Of a stretch of 64,000 nt of DNA, positions 32,919 to 43,439 are shown in pieces (the stretch's first letter is position 1; every line of letters begins with the position of its first letter). A program made the translations under genes and the position numbers. The notes beneath the pieces were generated by a model that was not told the DNA's origin, ran no database searches, and saw only the letters and a program-made list of their open reading frames with translations. Source of the DNA: Ornithodoros turicata (taxonomy: Eukaryota > Arthropoda > Arachnida > Ixodida > Argasidae); contig NC_088205.1 of the NCBI RefSeq assembly GCF_037126465.1, positions 31,727,482 through 31,791,481 on the forward strand. Direction: 5' to 3'.

Positions 32919-32951
32919 TAACCTGGTCTACGAAATTATAATCAAGGCTCT

Positions 32952-33051
32952 AAGGCAGCGCTAAATATTGTACGACAGCAAACGCAAGAGGAGCAGAAAC
33001 ACATAAAATATGAAGACCGCATCATAGCAACTGCTGAAAGAAGGCGAGGAA
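32952..33051 (+). CDS. possible host exon, charged helix
   Basis: The open frame reads KAALNIVRQQTQEEQKHIKY and continues EDRIIATAERRRGS. It ends near a consensus donor GGAA|GTAAGTGTG. The composition is like a coding helix rather than random frame. The upstream acceptor is weak and no partner exon is secured. It lies just right of the nested MITE pair, so it could belong to a gene starting in the CpG-rich region. Confidence 0.25.
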
Positions 33052-33415
33052 GTAAGTGTGTGTCGACCATAGAACTCTCATAATAACTAGAAACCAAGCC
33101 AGCGGAGGGGGCATCTAAACATGAGAGCCGCCATCATCGATACGGTAGGCCTAGCGTGTTATGAACGGTGTCTCCTACGAGTTCCGTGCGCCGTTCTTTC
33201 ATGTCGTAGCACAAGGTTTAAACCGTACGATACTCGTTCCCTACGGAATCCAAGCGCACAGGTGATGGCAGGCGAAACAAACACACTTCGCACACGGCAT
33301 GGCACATGGAGCCCAGCGGAAGCGGAAGCGACTTGCATTGGATTGGATACCATTGCCCCGAACGTCTTCACAGCATCTGGTCTTCACACGTGGAAAGGCG
33401 GGTGTTGTTTCCAAT

Positions 33416-33936
33416 CATACCTGGGTCAATTACTTCTAAAACGTAATTAAATTACATTACTCATTACTCCAGTTAGAATTTAATTACATTACATTACTCA
33501 TTACTGCAACTGAAATGTAATGAAATTACATTACAATTACTACGGAAAAGTAATGACATTACTAAGTCATTACTGCGAGTTTAATCGTAACCTTATTGAG
33601 GATGTGGAAGTTCATTGTCAGACAACACTACGCTGTAAAAACAAGACATATTTCATTCTGTGCCGATTGAGTTCGTCACCGTTCATAATGGGCGTTGGAA
33701 TTCTTTTAACTGGTCAGACTGGCAACTCTCTTTCTGCCAAGTGCCAACACAGAACACACTCTCGATTCTTTTTTAAAAAGTAATGTATAATGTCATTAAA
33801 ATTGCTGTCCACATGTAATTAAATTACATTACAAATTACATAATGTCAAAAGTAATGCAACGCATTACAAATTACAAGAAAAAGTAATGTCATTACTGTA
33901 ATTTCATTAGAGTAATGACGTTACTACCCAGGTATG
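33416..33936. mobile_element. hAT MITE (AATTACATT-rich), 521 bp
   Basis: The terminal repeats are CATACCTGGGT. The perfect 8-bp TSD TTTCCAAT is at 33408-33415 and 33937-33944. The interior is dominated by TAATTACATTAC repeats in both orientations. Confidence 0.9.
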
Positions 33937-34008
33937 TTTCCAATGCAGCCCCCAATAGACGGATTATCTCCGATGAATAGAAGGATTAGCCATTGCGTAG
34001 GTTACACC

Positions 34009-34439
34009 TAGGGTTGCCACCAGGCCGGTATTATACCGGCACGGCCGGTTATTTGCTTCCTCTGCCGGTTGCCGGTAGGAAGATGATACCGGCAGCCTTT
34101 TGCCGGTATTTGTGGCTCAAGACCTCTTATAAGGGCTTTTACGGGATTTTTCCTTCAACATTCCACTACAGCTTGAATAAATCTGGAGCACAGACGAAAC
34201 TCCGCAGTCACCAGTCGTTTTCTTAGTTATTCATTATTATTATTATTCATTGTTATTCATTACGCCTTGTGTTCGGAGGGTACAAGAGCAGTGGTTCTGT
34301 AAAGCTGTTCGTGGTTGTGTCGAGCCAGCTAGAACGTTCCTCACCCACTTTCCCTTTCCCACGAGCCTTTCCTCATTTCCCTCTATTCCACCTCCTCTCC
34401 CTCGGCCGGTATTTTTCACTCCAAAAGGTGGCAACCCTA
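34009..34439. mobile_element. hAT MITE (TAGGGTTGCC ends), copy 1
   Basis: The terminal repeats are TAGGGTTGCCACC. The perfect 8-bp TSD GTTACACC is at 34001-34008 and 34440-34447. It carries several CCGGTA blocks near both ends. A second, inverted copy is at 37924-39623. Confidence 0.9.
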
Positions 34440-34447
34440 GTTACACC

Positions 34448-35900
34448 ACTAGAGGGCGCTACGAGCAACGCTTCACCACTAGGGGCCGCTGCTGTCGCAT
34501 TCCGCGGATGACGTCATTGCTCCTTCGGGGAGCATGGTGAGAGATAGCGGGAGGCATGAGATGGCGATGCGAAATAGAGCGCCCTTGTGCAAGGCTGAGG
34601 TGGCGCTGCGGGCGACAGGACAGACGCTCTCGGTGGCGGCTCTCCACGGCGTTGTTATGGCCTCGTGACCGCGATATACGCGGCGTCGGCGGCAAAGGGT
34701 TTTGGGTCCAGCGTTGCGTACCAGTCTTTGAGCGAGTTTATATGAAGCTCACTCCGTTTATTGTTCAACTGATTGTTGTTGTTTGAAAGCTCAATCGCTA
34801 TGCTGTGAGATTGGGGTGTACGGCACGCATACGGCATACGACAGTATAAATAAGTACATATAAACAAAAGGACGTGTACGATAAATTACGCCACATTATT
34901 ATGGCTTCCCGTGTTGCTACACTTTGCATTATAAAGGCGCTTTTGCGAACCAGTTCGTTCACAAACAGCTGTGTGCATCCTGTCGTGGCAGGGTGTTCAA
35001 AATTAAGCTTTCACGAGCGCTACGCAAACACAGCAATGACAGGAAACCGGATGATAACTGTAGGCTACTTGTGTAAGAAACAGGTGCTGCTAATTATGTA
35101 GCACCTGTTTCTTACTCAAGGGACAGAAAAATAGCGCCAGTTTTCTTTTGTTCGCCTATTTATAAAGTGCTAGTAAAAGCTTAAACACCCTGTATATTAG
35201 ACTTGGATACTTTCCTTATTGCCTAATAACGCTTTTGCGACTCGAGCACGTATATTAGCAGGCTCCAGACTTGCGCAATATTATTTTGGTGATGGTGCAT
35301 ATGATCATACAAGAGAGGAGGAAAGTTGTTCCCCCCTATTTGCTTTATGTATTTATTCACTTCAGTATATCATTTTCACATACTAGTTTAAATTTAATTA
35401 GCGGTTAGTAATACTGCAGTATAAGCAATTTAGCACACTACAGTGCTGTAAGATATATTGTAAGCGCCTTATGGCTGCAGAATCACTAGATGGATATCAG
35501 TAAAATTTTAGTGCCTTCTTTTCTGGGTGGTCATGTCACTAATAGGGATTCAGTTAAGTGCTGTGGCAATTCCAATGTAAACAGTAATCTGCTATATTGG
35601 AAAGTGAGTGATTATGGTCAAACAAGTCTCAATAAACATGATACCTTATACAATACCATCTGTACGTGATTCCTAAATGTTAGTATGACAGGGTATGAAG
35701 AACTGTTACGAAGTGCATGCTATCCAAAGCAAGTTCTTCCACATCCGCCTCATGTACACACACTCAGAAGAAAAAAAAAACGGGTCTTGGGTTTGCCCCT
35801 GGTAACATAATTTAGCTACACAAATGCAGATATGTGCAATCAAACACATTTGCAAGGAAAGCATGACGATTATAGCAGTTGCAACAGTCATGTCAGTAGG
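34448..35900. other. no recognisable gene
   Basis: Short frames only. One hairpin is noted at 35073-35115. Confidence 0.35.
35073..35115. repeat. hairpin
   Basis: Perfect 16-nt arms GTAAGAAACAGGTGCT / AGCACCTGTTTCTTAC around an 11-nt loop. Confidence 0.7.
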
Positions 35901-35904
35901 TCAT

Positions 35905-36316
35905 GCACATCTTGGTATTTTTGAAATTTTTCAAACATTTCCATATCTTTTATATTCAACGTTCTGGACATCTAGTGTGCAACACCTGATATCGAACCAA
36001 AATCTGAGCCAGTATTGGGTCATGAACACATCGGTGTAACATGAGCAACAATAAGGCAGACGACATGTCAACAGGTTGCAAACCGCTGTTCCACCTTGCA
36101 CATTTGTCATGTTCACCTAGGCATTTTTGAAATTTCTTAAACATCTCCACATCTTTTATATTCAACGTGCTGGACATCTAGTGTGCAACACCTGATATTG
36201 AATCAAAATCTGAGTCAGTATGGGGTCATGAACACACCGGTGTAACATGAGCAACAATAAGGCAGACGACATGTCAACAAGTTGCAAACCGCTGTTCCAT
36301 CTTACACATTTGTCAT
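35905..36316. repeat. 206-bp tandem duplication
   Basis: Two adjacent copies, for example CTGGACATCTAGTGTGCAAC at 35964 and 36170. They differ by scattered substitutions (ACATCGG/ACACCGG, GAACCAAAATCTGAGCC/GAATCAAAATCTGAGTC). It is non-coding as far as I can see. Confidence 0.85.
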
Positions 36317-36595
36317 GCAACACCCTTTGCAACTCCTTTGCTCTCTCCCATCACTCTCTCTTCCAGCTTTTCTTCTAGCCTCTCTCCATATGATTTCTAT
36401 GACGTCGGCTGTGTGGAGACACGTGCCATGCCTGCTGCTGCTCGCACCGGGCATCGCTTTTCAGGTTGCTGTATAAAACGCAGTAAATACGTGTTTTGCG
36501 ATTGTTATCTTGATTTATCATAACGACATTATACGCATTAGACGTGCGGAGCTTGAGTACAGTTCGAAGAATGAAACGGACCAGTTTTTGAAGCG

Positions 36596-36896
36596 AGGAG
36601 GAGGAGGAGTGTCGTTGGGAGGAACCGAGAGGTCTGCCTGCCTGAATAGGCGGCATGTTTCTCGGGAAGGGAAGGGTGGTGGAGAGGAGGAGAGGAAAGG
36701 GTGAAGTGGAAGACCGCTCGGGGGGAGGATAGCTGCGTCTATGGGCCGACTTCAGGGGAACTGTGCCGGCATACGCCTATTACACATCTGAGGGAAACCC
36801 AGGAAAAACCCCAGACGGCCCAGCCGGCCCGCGGATTCGAACCGCGGACCTCCCAGTCTCCAAGCGCACGCGTTACCGCTGCGCCATAGAAGCTGG
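36596..36896 (-). mobile_element. tRNA-derived SINE (Ruka-like), copy 2
   Basis: The same family as 31091-31409, inverted, with a GGA-repeat tail (complement of TCC) at the left and the tRNA-like head at the right (GGATTCGAACC in complement). TSD TTTTTGAAGCG is at 36585-36595 and is repeated at 36898-36908. Confidence 0.85.
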
Positions 36897-37174
36897 TTTT
36901 TTGAAGCGGATGACGGTGGTGCCGGCATTCCCGGCGTTCGGAGCACAGCGTGAACGAGGAGTCGTGAAAGCTGTAAAGCGGTGCTTGAGTTCCCGGCGTT
37001 CGCGGCTTGCGGTGATGTAGTGTAAACATAGCACCGACAAAGTAGACCGGTGACGCTGCGCAGATTGTACTTTGGACCTCTCAGTAAGTATTACACGTAA
37101 CAATGAGAAATGGCCGAGGCAGACCACAACTAAGGACGACTCTAAGGACGACTCTAGCTCAAGGGAAACGGCGT

Positions 37175-37246
37175 GCTGGTGTGGTGTAGCGGTTAGCATA
37201 TCTGACCGGAGATCAGAAGTCCCAGGTTCGATTTTTGGCGTCAGCA
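37175..37246 (+). tRNA. tRNA-like sequence (pseudo-tRNA or SINE head)
   Basis: It folds as a 72-nt cloverleaf. The acceptor is GCTGGTG/CGTCAGC with two G-T pairs, the D arm region is TGTAGCGGTTAGC, the anticodon stem is TCTGA/TCAGA with loop CCGGAGA, and the T arm is CCAGG-TTCGATT-TTTGG. TTTT follows at 37251 as a pol III stop. Against a working tRNA: the base before the anticodon is C instead of the near-invariant U, and a GGA anticodon (Ser) without a long variable arm is abnormal. It is probably a tRNA pseudogene or SINE-derived. Confidence 0.45.
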
Positions 37247-38082
37247 CCTCTTTTCTCTGAGTTGTTTGAAGTATTACACCTTCGAGGGTATTATAATACA
37301 TGTAATACTTCACTTTTCTGCATTACAATACAAACACAAATACAGGGAAATGAGTATTATAATGTAAATACTCAAGAGTATTACTGAAATAGTGTTACAA
37401 TATAAAACATCATCATTACCGCCCACCGCTGGCCGCGACGTCGTCTGCTTCAGCCAATCACCGCAAATAATCTGAAATACAGAAAGCCTTCTTGCTACCA
37501 ATAGCTGCCCATCTGAATTCGTGGCTGTCATTGGTGGACACTTATTTGGAGCGCGGCACCTACGTCACGTCGATTCAAGCCTTGCTTCATTTAAATGGCG
37601 TTGGTTGCGCACATCGTTGCACTTGCACAAAACACCTTCGTTAATGTGCCTGCCACACCGGACTAAAAACTGCTATTTATTTTATATCGTATTATAAATC
37701 AACCTCTCAGCCGCTCAATCAATCAACCGCCCGAAGACTCGATAGGCAAAATACGTATAAATGCCGCCAGTGAACATTACGCTCCCTTCCCCGAATTTTC
37801 CAATGAACCCGCAAAAATTCACACGCTCTCCGAGAGCAGGTGACGTCATGCCTGTCTCCTAGCAACAGTGCGCGCACCTTCCCCGTTTTCCGCACCACGT
37901 TGGACGATTGCCCCAGCTGTAGTTAGGGTTGCCACCTTTCGTAGCGAAAAATACCGGCTGAGGGAGAGGAGGTGGAATTGAGGGAGAGGAGGAAAGGCTT
38001 ATGGAAAAGGGAAAGTGGGTGAGGGGTGGACGAGCACACACACACACACACAGAGAGAGAGAGCGCTCGCTCAAGATAATAC

Positions 38083-39325
38083 TGTCACGAAGAGAAATGG
38101 GCCGGCGAGTCGTCGAATAAACATCAAACGGTTTATTAGACTACTTGGTAGCAAAACACAAAAGTGATAGAACACAACTGAGTCCAAAGAATGAATGAAT
38201 GCTCCAGCCTGGAGCGCACAAGCATTTAAGCGTCGCGCCGAAAAGTCTAGAAACAGCACGTGCAGCAGGCGATGTGTCTGGAAGCTTCTTCCTTCTTCTT
38301 CAGCATGTTCCGGGATGAGATGTACTGTTTCGTGCCTGCCCTGGAAGTTTCTCGAAGATGATTCGTGGCATTGCCCCCTCCGTAGACGTGGCATCGTCCC
38401 GATGCCAGAACTGTCGGCTCATCGCATTTCGTTTGCAGAAGCCTCGTAGCCAACGTCGTCGTCTTTAACATTGTCGTCGGCGCCGTTATCGATTAATGCA
38501 GTTGTCTCGTGGTCGTCGATGAGTATTTGCAGGTCACTGGTAAGGTTTTGAGCGTCGCGGCGGTCTGTATTGCTGTTCGTCGAGCTCGGAGACTGGTCGC
38601 GTCGTGAGTCAGCAGAAGCATGCTGCTGCCGTAGACTCTTCAGTTGCGGCGGGATGACTACGCGCTGAAGGCGGGAGGCGTCAGGTGAAAATCCGGGTAG
38701 ACCCAGTCGTCGGTACGTGAAACGGCAGTGGACCCGGGTGGCTTCTTCACAGTGGTAGCAGAGCGGCCTCAAGTCTGACGTTCGCCGTACATCTGTCTTG
38801 CGAGTTCCTTGTGCGCGTGGCTGGTAGCTGAGTGGTGCAGGTTGGGCGGGTCACGAATGCGCCCAGCTGTTGCCGTGCCGCGCTGCCGATGGTGGCTGTC
38901 GTATTCATCTTCTTGCGGGTTGGGGGTCCCAATGGCCTGAATTCCGAATGTAGATCACGCTGTCTTCGACTCAGACGTTTCTGTTCTTCCAGGCCGTTGA
39001 GCAGGGATTGCCCCGCACCTCCACCAGAAATGTCACGAAGCGAAATGGGCCGGCGAGTCGTCGAATAAACATCAAACGGTTTATTAGACTACTTGGTAGC
39101 AAAACACAAGAGCGATAGCTCTCTGAACACAACTGAGTCCAAAGAATGAATGAATGCTCCAGCCTGGAGCGCACAAGCATTTAAGCGTCGCGCCGAAAAG
39201 TCTAGAAACAGCACGTGCAGCAGGCGATGTGTCTGGAAGCTTCTTTCTTCTTCTTCAGCATGCTCCGGGATGAGATGTACCGTTTCGTGCCTGCCCTGGA
39301 AGTTTCTCGAAGATGATTCGTGGCA
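38083..39325 (-). mobile_element. short LTR retrotransposon derivative (1243 bp)
   Basis: Two LTRs, 38083-38370 and 39031-39325, begin TGTCACGAAG(A/C)G and end GATTCGTGGCA on the plus strand, differing by a few substitutions and one small indel. The TSD is ATAC (38079-38082 and 39326-39329). On the minus strand a purine-rich tract GGAGGGGGCAA abuts the LTR at 38370, fixing orientation. The internal part is only 660 bp. Confidence 0.9.
38419..38772 (-). pseudogene. gag zinc-knuckle/protease scrap in the LTR derivative
   Basis: A minus-strand frame with RPLCYHCEEATRVHCRF, a knuckle-like Cys-x2-Cys...His-Cys array. Near its end is ETTALIDNGADDNV, which resembles the retropepsin ALIDTGA active site with Thr replaced by Asn. 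No RT or integrase is present, so the element must be non-autonomous. The gap between the motifs is shorter than in complete elements, consistent with internal deletion. Confidence 0.55.
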
Positions 39326-39695
39326 ATACGCGGAAACATGTTCCTGTGCGTGGCTGTATCACTGATGCTAGAAGTAACAATGATAATAATAATAAGAATG
39401 AATAACTAAGAAAACGACTGGTGACTGCGGAGCTGGGTGTGTGTTCCATATTTATTTAAGCTGTAGTGGAATGTTGAAGTGAAAATCCCGTAAAAGCCCT
39501 TATGAAAGGTCTTCAGCAACAAATACCGGCAAAATGCTGCCGGTATCACCTTCCTACCGGCAACCGGCAGAGCTCCCAAATAACCGGCCGTGCCGGTATA
39601 ATACCGGCCTGGTGGCAACCCTAGCTGTAGTGAGGAGATGTAAAGAATGTCATCCCTGTATGTAACGTGGTGTAAAGTAGAGGTGTGCGCCACGT

Positions 39696-39735
39696 CGCCG
39701 CCGCCGGTCAATTTATGCTCGCCGCCGCCGCCGCC
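39696..39735. repeat. (GCC)n low-complexity tract
   Basis: Two runs of GCCGCC units separated by GGTCAATTTATGCTC, directly left of MITE-A copy 2. Confidence 0.8.
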
Positions 39736-39743
39736 GGTTCAGT

Positions 39744-40537
39744 CATGGCGGAAGGAAACACAAGGAGCGGCTCTTCCCTCCAGACTAGCGTAGCCACCCT
39801 CTAGGGGTCGCTCGAGTCAAAATCGCCATTACGTCCTGTCCACCACGTGCTGTCGTCCTGTCGGTTTTGCAAGGCTTTGTTTCTCGCGCTGCTCTCTGCG
39901 TGTTTTTGCTTTTCGAAAGTCATTTATTGTGAAAATGTGAGCAGCATCGTAGAAACGACGTATGGTTATGTGTTCTGTCCCTGCGGCCTTCCTCATTGAA
40001 CGGAACGCAGCTCTGTCACAGGAACACGGTTTATTCGTGTTGTTTCAGTCAGGATCGGTTGTTTTAGTCGACTGTGTGTGTTCGAGTCATCTTGAACCGT
40101 TCGTTTGGGATCCGGCACTGTGCCGCAGATTCATTTCATATCCTCGGTTGTTGTACAAACCTGATTAATAGTGTTCTGAGTACCACTTAATCAAGAAACG
40201 TACATACGTTAGAGGTTACCGTTGCCACACGTGATGTTTCCAGTCCCGCGTACTCCTTTTGCGTTCTGCACTCTGTGACTGGTCTTCTAATAGAAGAGGA
40301 AACATTCGAACATACAGAAATAAAAGTGCAAGCACGCGTTCAACATAATACTGCCATCTGAACTGTGACACAACTACAGCTCGGGTCATCTGCTATTGGT
40401 GGCGCCGTGCTGTCTGGAGGGTCACGTGAGCGGTCACGTAGTAGACAGGAGCATCCCAGAATGCAATGCGAAGGCGGCTACGCTCGTCCCGATGGAAAAC
40501 TGTCGGAGGGGCCGCTCCTGTGTTTCCTTCCTCCATG
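39744..40537. mobile_element. MITE-A copy 2 (794 bp), CATGG ends
   Basis: The same family and orientation as 31639-32431. The ends are CATGGCGGAAGGAAACACA and CCTTCCTCCATG, with the perfect 8-bp TSD GGTTCAGT at 39736-39743 and 40538-40545. Confidence 0.9.
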
Positions 40538-40545
40538 GGTTCAGT

Positions 40546-40912
40546 CGATCGGCGCGCTGCTGTCGAGTTGCGAAGTTGCGAACTTTTCCGTTCGCATTTT
40601 TTTCCCGCATTTTTCCGATCGTTCGTTGTTTGTAGCAAGCTGCAGCTTCGGCCGCAGACATGACGCTCAAAAATGGAAGATCAGCGACCACGTGCCTTCA
40701 CAAGCGCCGAAGCAAATCTGAGGTGGTAAAATGTGTGTTTGCGATTTGCGTATCATCTCCTGTCCATACTCTATCGTTGCCTGGAAAACATGTTCTGATA
40801 TGTTTTAGAAATGAATAAGTTATGTACTTTTGAAAAATTATATTTAATAAATAAGGCAACTTGACGTCATGTTCTTTGGCGTTACGAATACAGAGGCGGC
40901 GTTTTAGAAAAA
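40546..40912. other. no recognisable gene
   Basis: Short frames only, AT-rich toward the right. Confidence 0.35.
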
Positions 40913-40914
40913 TA

Positions 40915-41823
40915 CAGTCGACCCCCGTTTATCCGGACTTAATTTATCCGGATCCCGCGGTACCCGGGCAAAAGGCACGGGAACGGATTTTCCTCAATGT
41001 ATTTTGTTCTCGTTGATCTGGACTTCAGCTTCCGGACTGGGACAAGAATTCCAGGGAACCAAAGTCGAAAATTCTTCTAATCCAGCTTCATTTATCCGGA
41101 CTGCCGGGAGTAACAGGAGACGCTGACCCCACTTCGTCACCCTTTTCGCTGTGTTGGGGTTATTCCCATCACACGTCAGGGACCTACATTCCTCCGTAGG
41201 GGAGACAACCGTGCACGATGACCCCCTTTTCTATTTGTGTGCGTTGGGTCACGTTGACCAGTCGAGTCATTTGGAAATATCTCGAGCAACTGTCTGGTTC
41301 TAGAGGGGAAAACTCCAACCCGAGGGCCTGCTACTTACGGCCCGTTGGCCGATGAAGACATTCCCCTAGCTGAGGTGCGATCCCTGATGCAGAGGCTCAC
41401 TGCGACTGCCGTAGATGATGCTGCGGTTTCTGACTACGTTGACGTTGATAAGGATGATGACGCGTGCGCAGCTATGCCTGATGACGGTGTGATTGCTGCT
41501 GTTGCCTCCGATGATGTGCAGCAAGACGGTGCCGATGACGCCAGTGAGAAACAAGGCTCCGACATTGACACTTTGCGTCCGCACTGACATTCTTCGAGCA
41601 GCGCAACAGCGTGGCTCAACTCTATGCAATTAGCAAAAGTTTGCAGGAATCGAGTGCCTACACTACTATGTAACAGCTGTCATTGACGAGATTTCCGTTT
41701 TGTGTTTTAATTAAACCTTCGTCTGTAGGTCGTTTCTATTCGGTCGTTTCATTTATCCGGATGCCCCGGTATCCGTACGATTTCGCCGGGAACGGCTCCG
41801 TCGGGATAAACAGGGGTCGACTT
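40915..41823. mobile_element. pogo/Tigger-like element (about 910 bp)
   Basis: The left end CAGTCGACCCCCGTTTATCC follows TA. The right end is its imperfect complement (…TAAACAGGGGTCGACTT). Repeated (A/T)TTATCCGGA motifs lie near both ends. It contains the ORF at 41345-41587 but no complete DDE domain. Confidence 0.7.
41345..41587 (+). pseudogene. acidic ORF inside the pogo-like element
   Basis: An 80-codon frame with PLAEVRSLMQRLTATAVDD followed by an Asp-rich tail. The position near the 3' end of a pogo-like element suggests the acidic C-terminus of a CENP-B/Tigger-type transposase, but no catalytic DDE residues or HTH are visible, so this assignment is only contextual. Confidence 0.3.
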
Positions 41824-43370
41824 AATATATTTCGATTGAACTGGACGATTTTGTTGTGAAACATAACCCTTCGAGATCCGTAATCTTTAATGTCTAAATG
41901 AGCACTCCGTAGATCTGAAGTCACTGAAAAGTGATATTGTTTATCAAAATGACTTGAGAAGTGCCATATGTCTGACAGGAGCAGACAGTTTCGGTTTCGC
42001 TGCGCCCATTCGTTTACCTTCCAAAATGGTACTGCTCGCACTGAAAACACCCTCATGGCATAGCATATCTCTTCTTTCACACCCATGCTCCAGTGGTTGA
42101 CAAAGTCCCTATAAAAACCAAGAACGCCAGAGAGAATCGGGCAGTTATGCTCCACTCAGGTGCCTTGGCCAGGAAAATGTCGCCACGGAAGAAATGCTGC
42201 TGCGTCCTGTGACAATAAGTGTGGAAAAGCTACAATAGGTCACCTACTGTTACGTAAAAAAAGAAAGAAAGAAAACAGTTCAATATTAAGACAAAAGTCT
42301 GTCCCACAGGTCGGGTCGTTATTCAACTGATGCACGAACAACTTTGTTATCCGACACCAGTTCCTCTAGGATTCTCGGGTAGCGGTGAAGCATTAAAACA
42401 AATAAATAAATAAATATAAAAAACAACAACATTAGGAATCGTACGCAGGTGATCATGTGTCCCGTAAAAGAAAAATAGTTGTTAATTCCAATACTTATTT
42501 CACTTATATGTGACTTCTTGATTTTTTGCTATAGTAGTTCCAGTCTACCAAGTTGGCGCGCTGTTGTACCATCTGACGTCATTTGTTTGTAAATAGGGAT
42601 TCAGATGCATTGGATTTGTTACCTCAATCCATTTTTGTGTCTTCTTATCCTCTACGCTGGCAATCTTGCTTGGCAAGGCGCGGTAACATCTTTTTGTTGT
42701 ACTCGATATTTGGGAGTCACCCATGCTGCTGCGCAACCTCGTGTAAGCCCACGTGGCGCGCGAAAGAATGCACCTCGCCGTTTCTACGCGGACCGACGCT
42801 CAGGAGGTCAGCGTCCTCTCCATAGCAACAGGGAGAACTCCAAGGCTCAAGCAACCAATAAAAGGCCGCACTCGCACTGGAATTTCCGGCCACTTTGCTC
42901 CGCACTCGTGGCCTCCTTTCCACTTCATTGCTGGTTCTTCGAACGTCCGGTCCGAAATTTCGCTCAATTGTGGAGCAAAGCAAAACTTTATAAACTCTGG
43001 CTTAAACGACAATCAAGATGAGTTCGCCTGGGAACGCGTGCTCCCCAAAGAAGTAAGGTACTTTAACAAATACTCCGCACGTACTTTTCTTATGACAAAG
43101 TTTAGATTTCGTGACGCATGTTTGACGTGACACATGCGCTTGTTTCGTTTGGCGTGCGCTTTGAAATCGCGATCGTTTGCTGTGCGAAATGTTCTGTTAC
43201 AACGCGGTCAATTGGACGCTTCATATTACAAAGATAACAAGCAACGTTTCAGATATGGCACAACAAAATGTACAGGAAGTATTTTCTATTCACCTTTCTG
43301 GATACGATAGGACTTGGATCGTTATTGTGAAGGGGCTCATTATTTCATTCCCCGCATCACCACAAGCAAT
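41824..43370. other. no recognisable gene
   Basis: A minus-strand frame at 41736-42155 and plus-strand frames at 42583-43130 are open but match nothing I know. CCAATAAAAGGCC near 42860 is TATA-like. No gene call is made. Confidence 0.3.
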
Positions 43371-43371
43371 G

Positions 43372-43439
43372 TGGTAGAGTATCGCCCCTGGCGATGAAAC
43401 TCCCCATCCATCACCTCACAATAAAGTTGTTGTTGTTAC
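43372..43439 (+). repeat. retroposon 3' end (GTT tail)
   Basis: AATGTGGTAGAGTATCGCCC, then GGCGATGAAACTCCCC, CAATAAAG and (TTG)n. A related sequence at about 49369-49437 has ATGGGGTAGGGTACTGCACC, GCGGTGAAACACCCG and TTGTTGTTG. This looks like the 3' end of a LINE or SINE with a GTT-type tail. Confidence 0.5.

Larger units (their letters stand above)
37924..39623 (-). mobile_element. hAT MITE (TAGGGTTGCC ends), copy 2, hosting an LTR element
   Basis: The ends TAGGGTTGCCACC (37924) and GGTGGCAACCCTA (39623) have the perfect 8-bp TSD GCTGTAGT (37916-37923 and 39624-39631). The element matches 34009-34439 in inverse orientation. Its middle is split by the 1243-bp LTR element at 38083-39325, with an (AC)n run just left of the insertion. 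Confidence 0.9.

Noticed and set aside
33416..33936. Repeated TAATTACATTAC units suspected as a satellite
   Set aside because: A perfect 8-bp TSD and terminal repeats show it is a MITE with internal repetition.
41736..42155. 139-codon minus-strand frame
   Set aside because: It overlaps the end of the pogo-like element and shows no recognisable domain.
42583..43130. Overlapping frames near a TATA-like CCAATAAAAGG
   Set aside because: Three frames and the opposite strand are open at once, with no domain or splice evidence.
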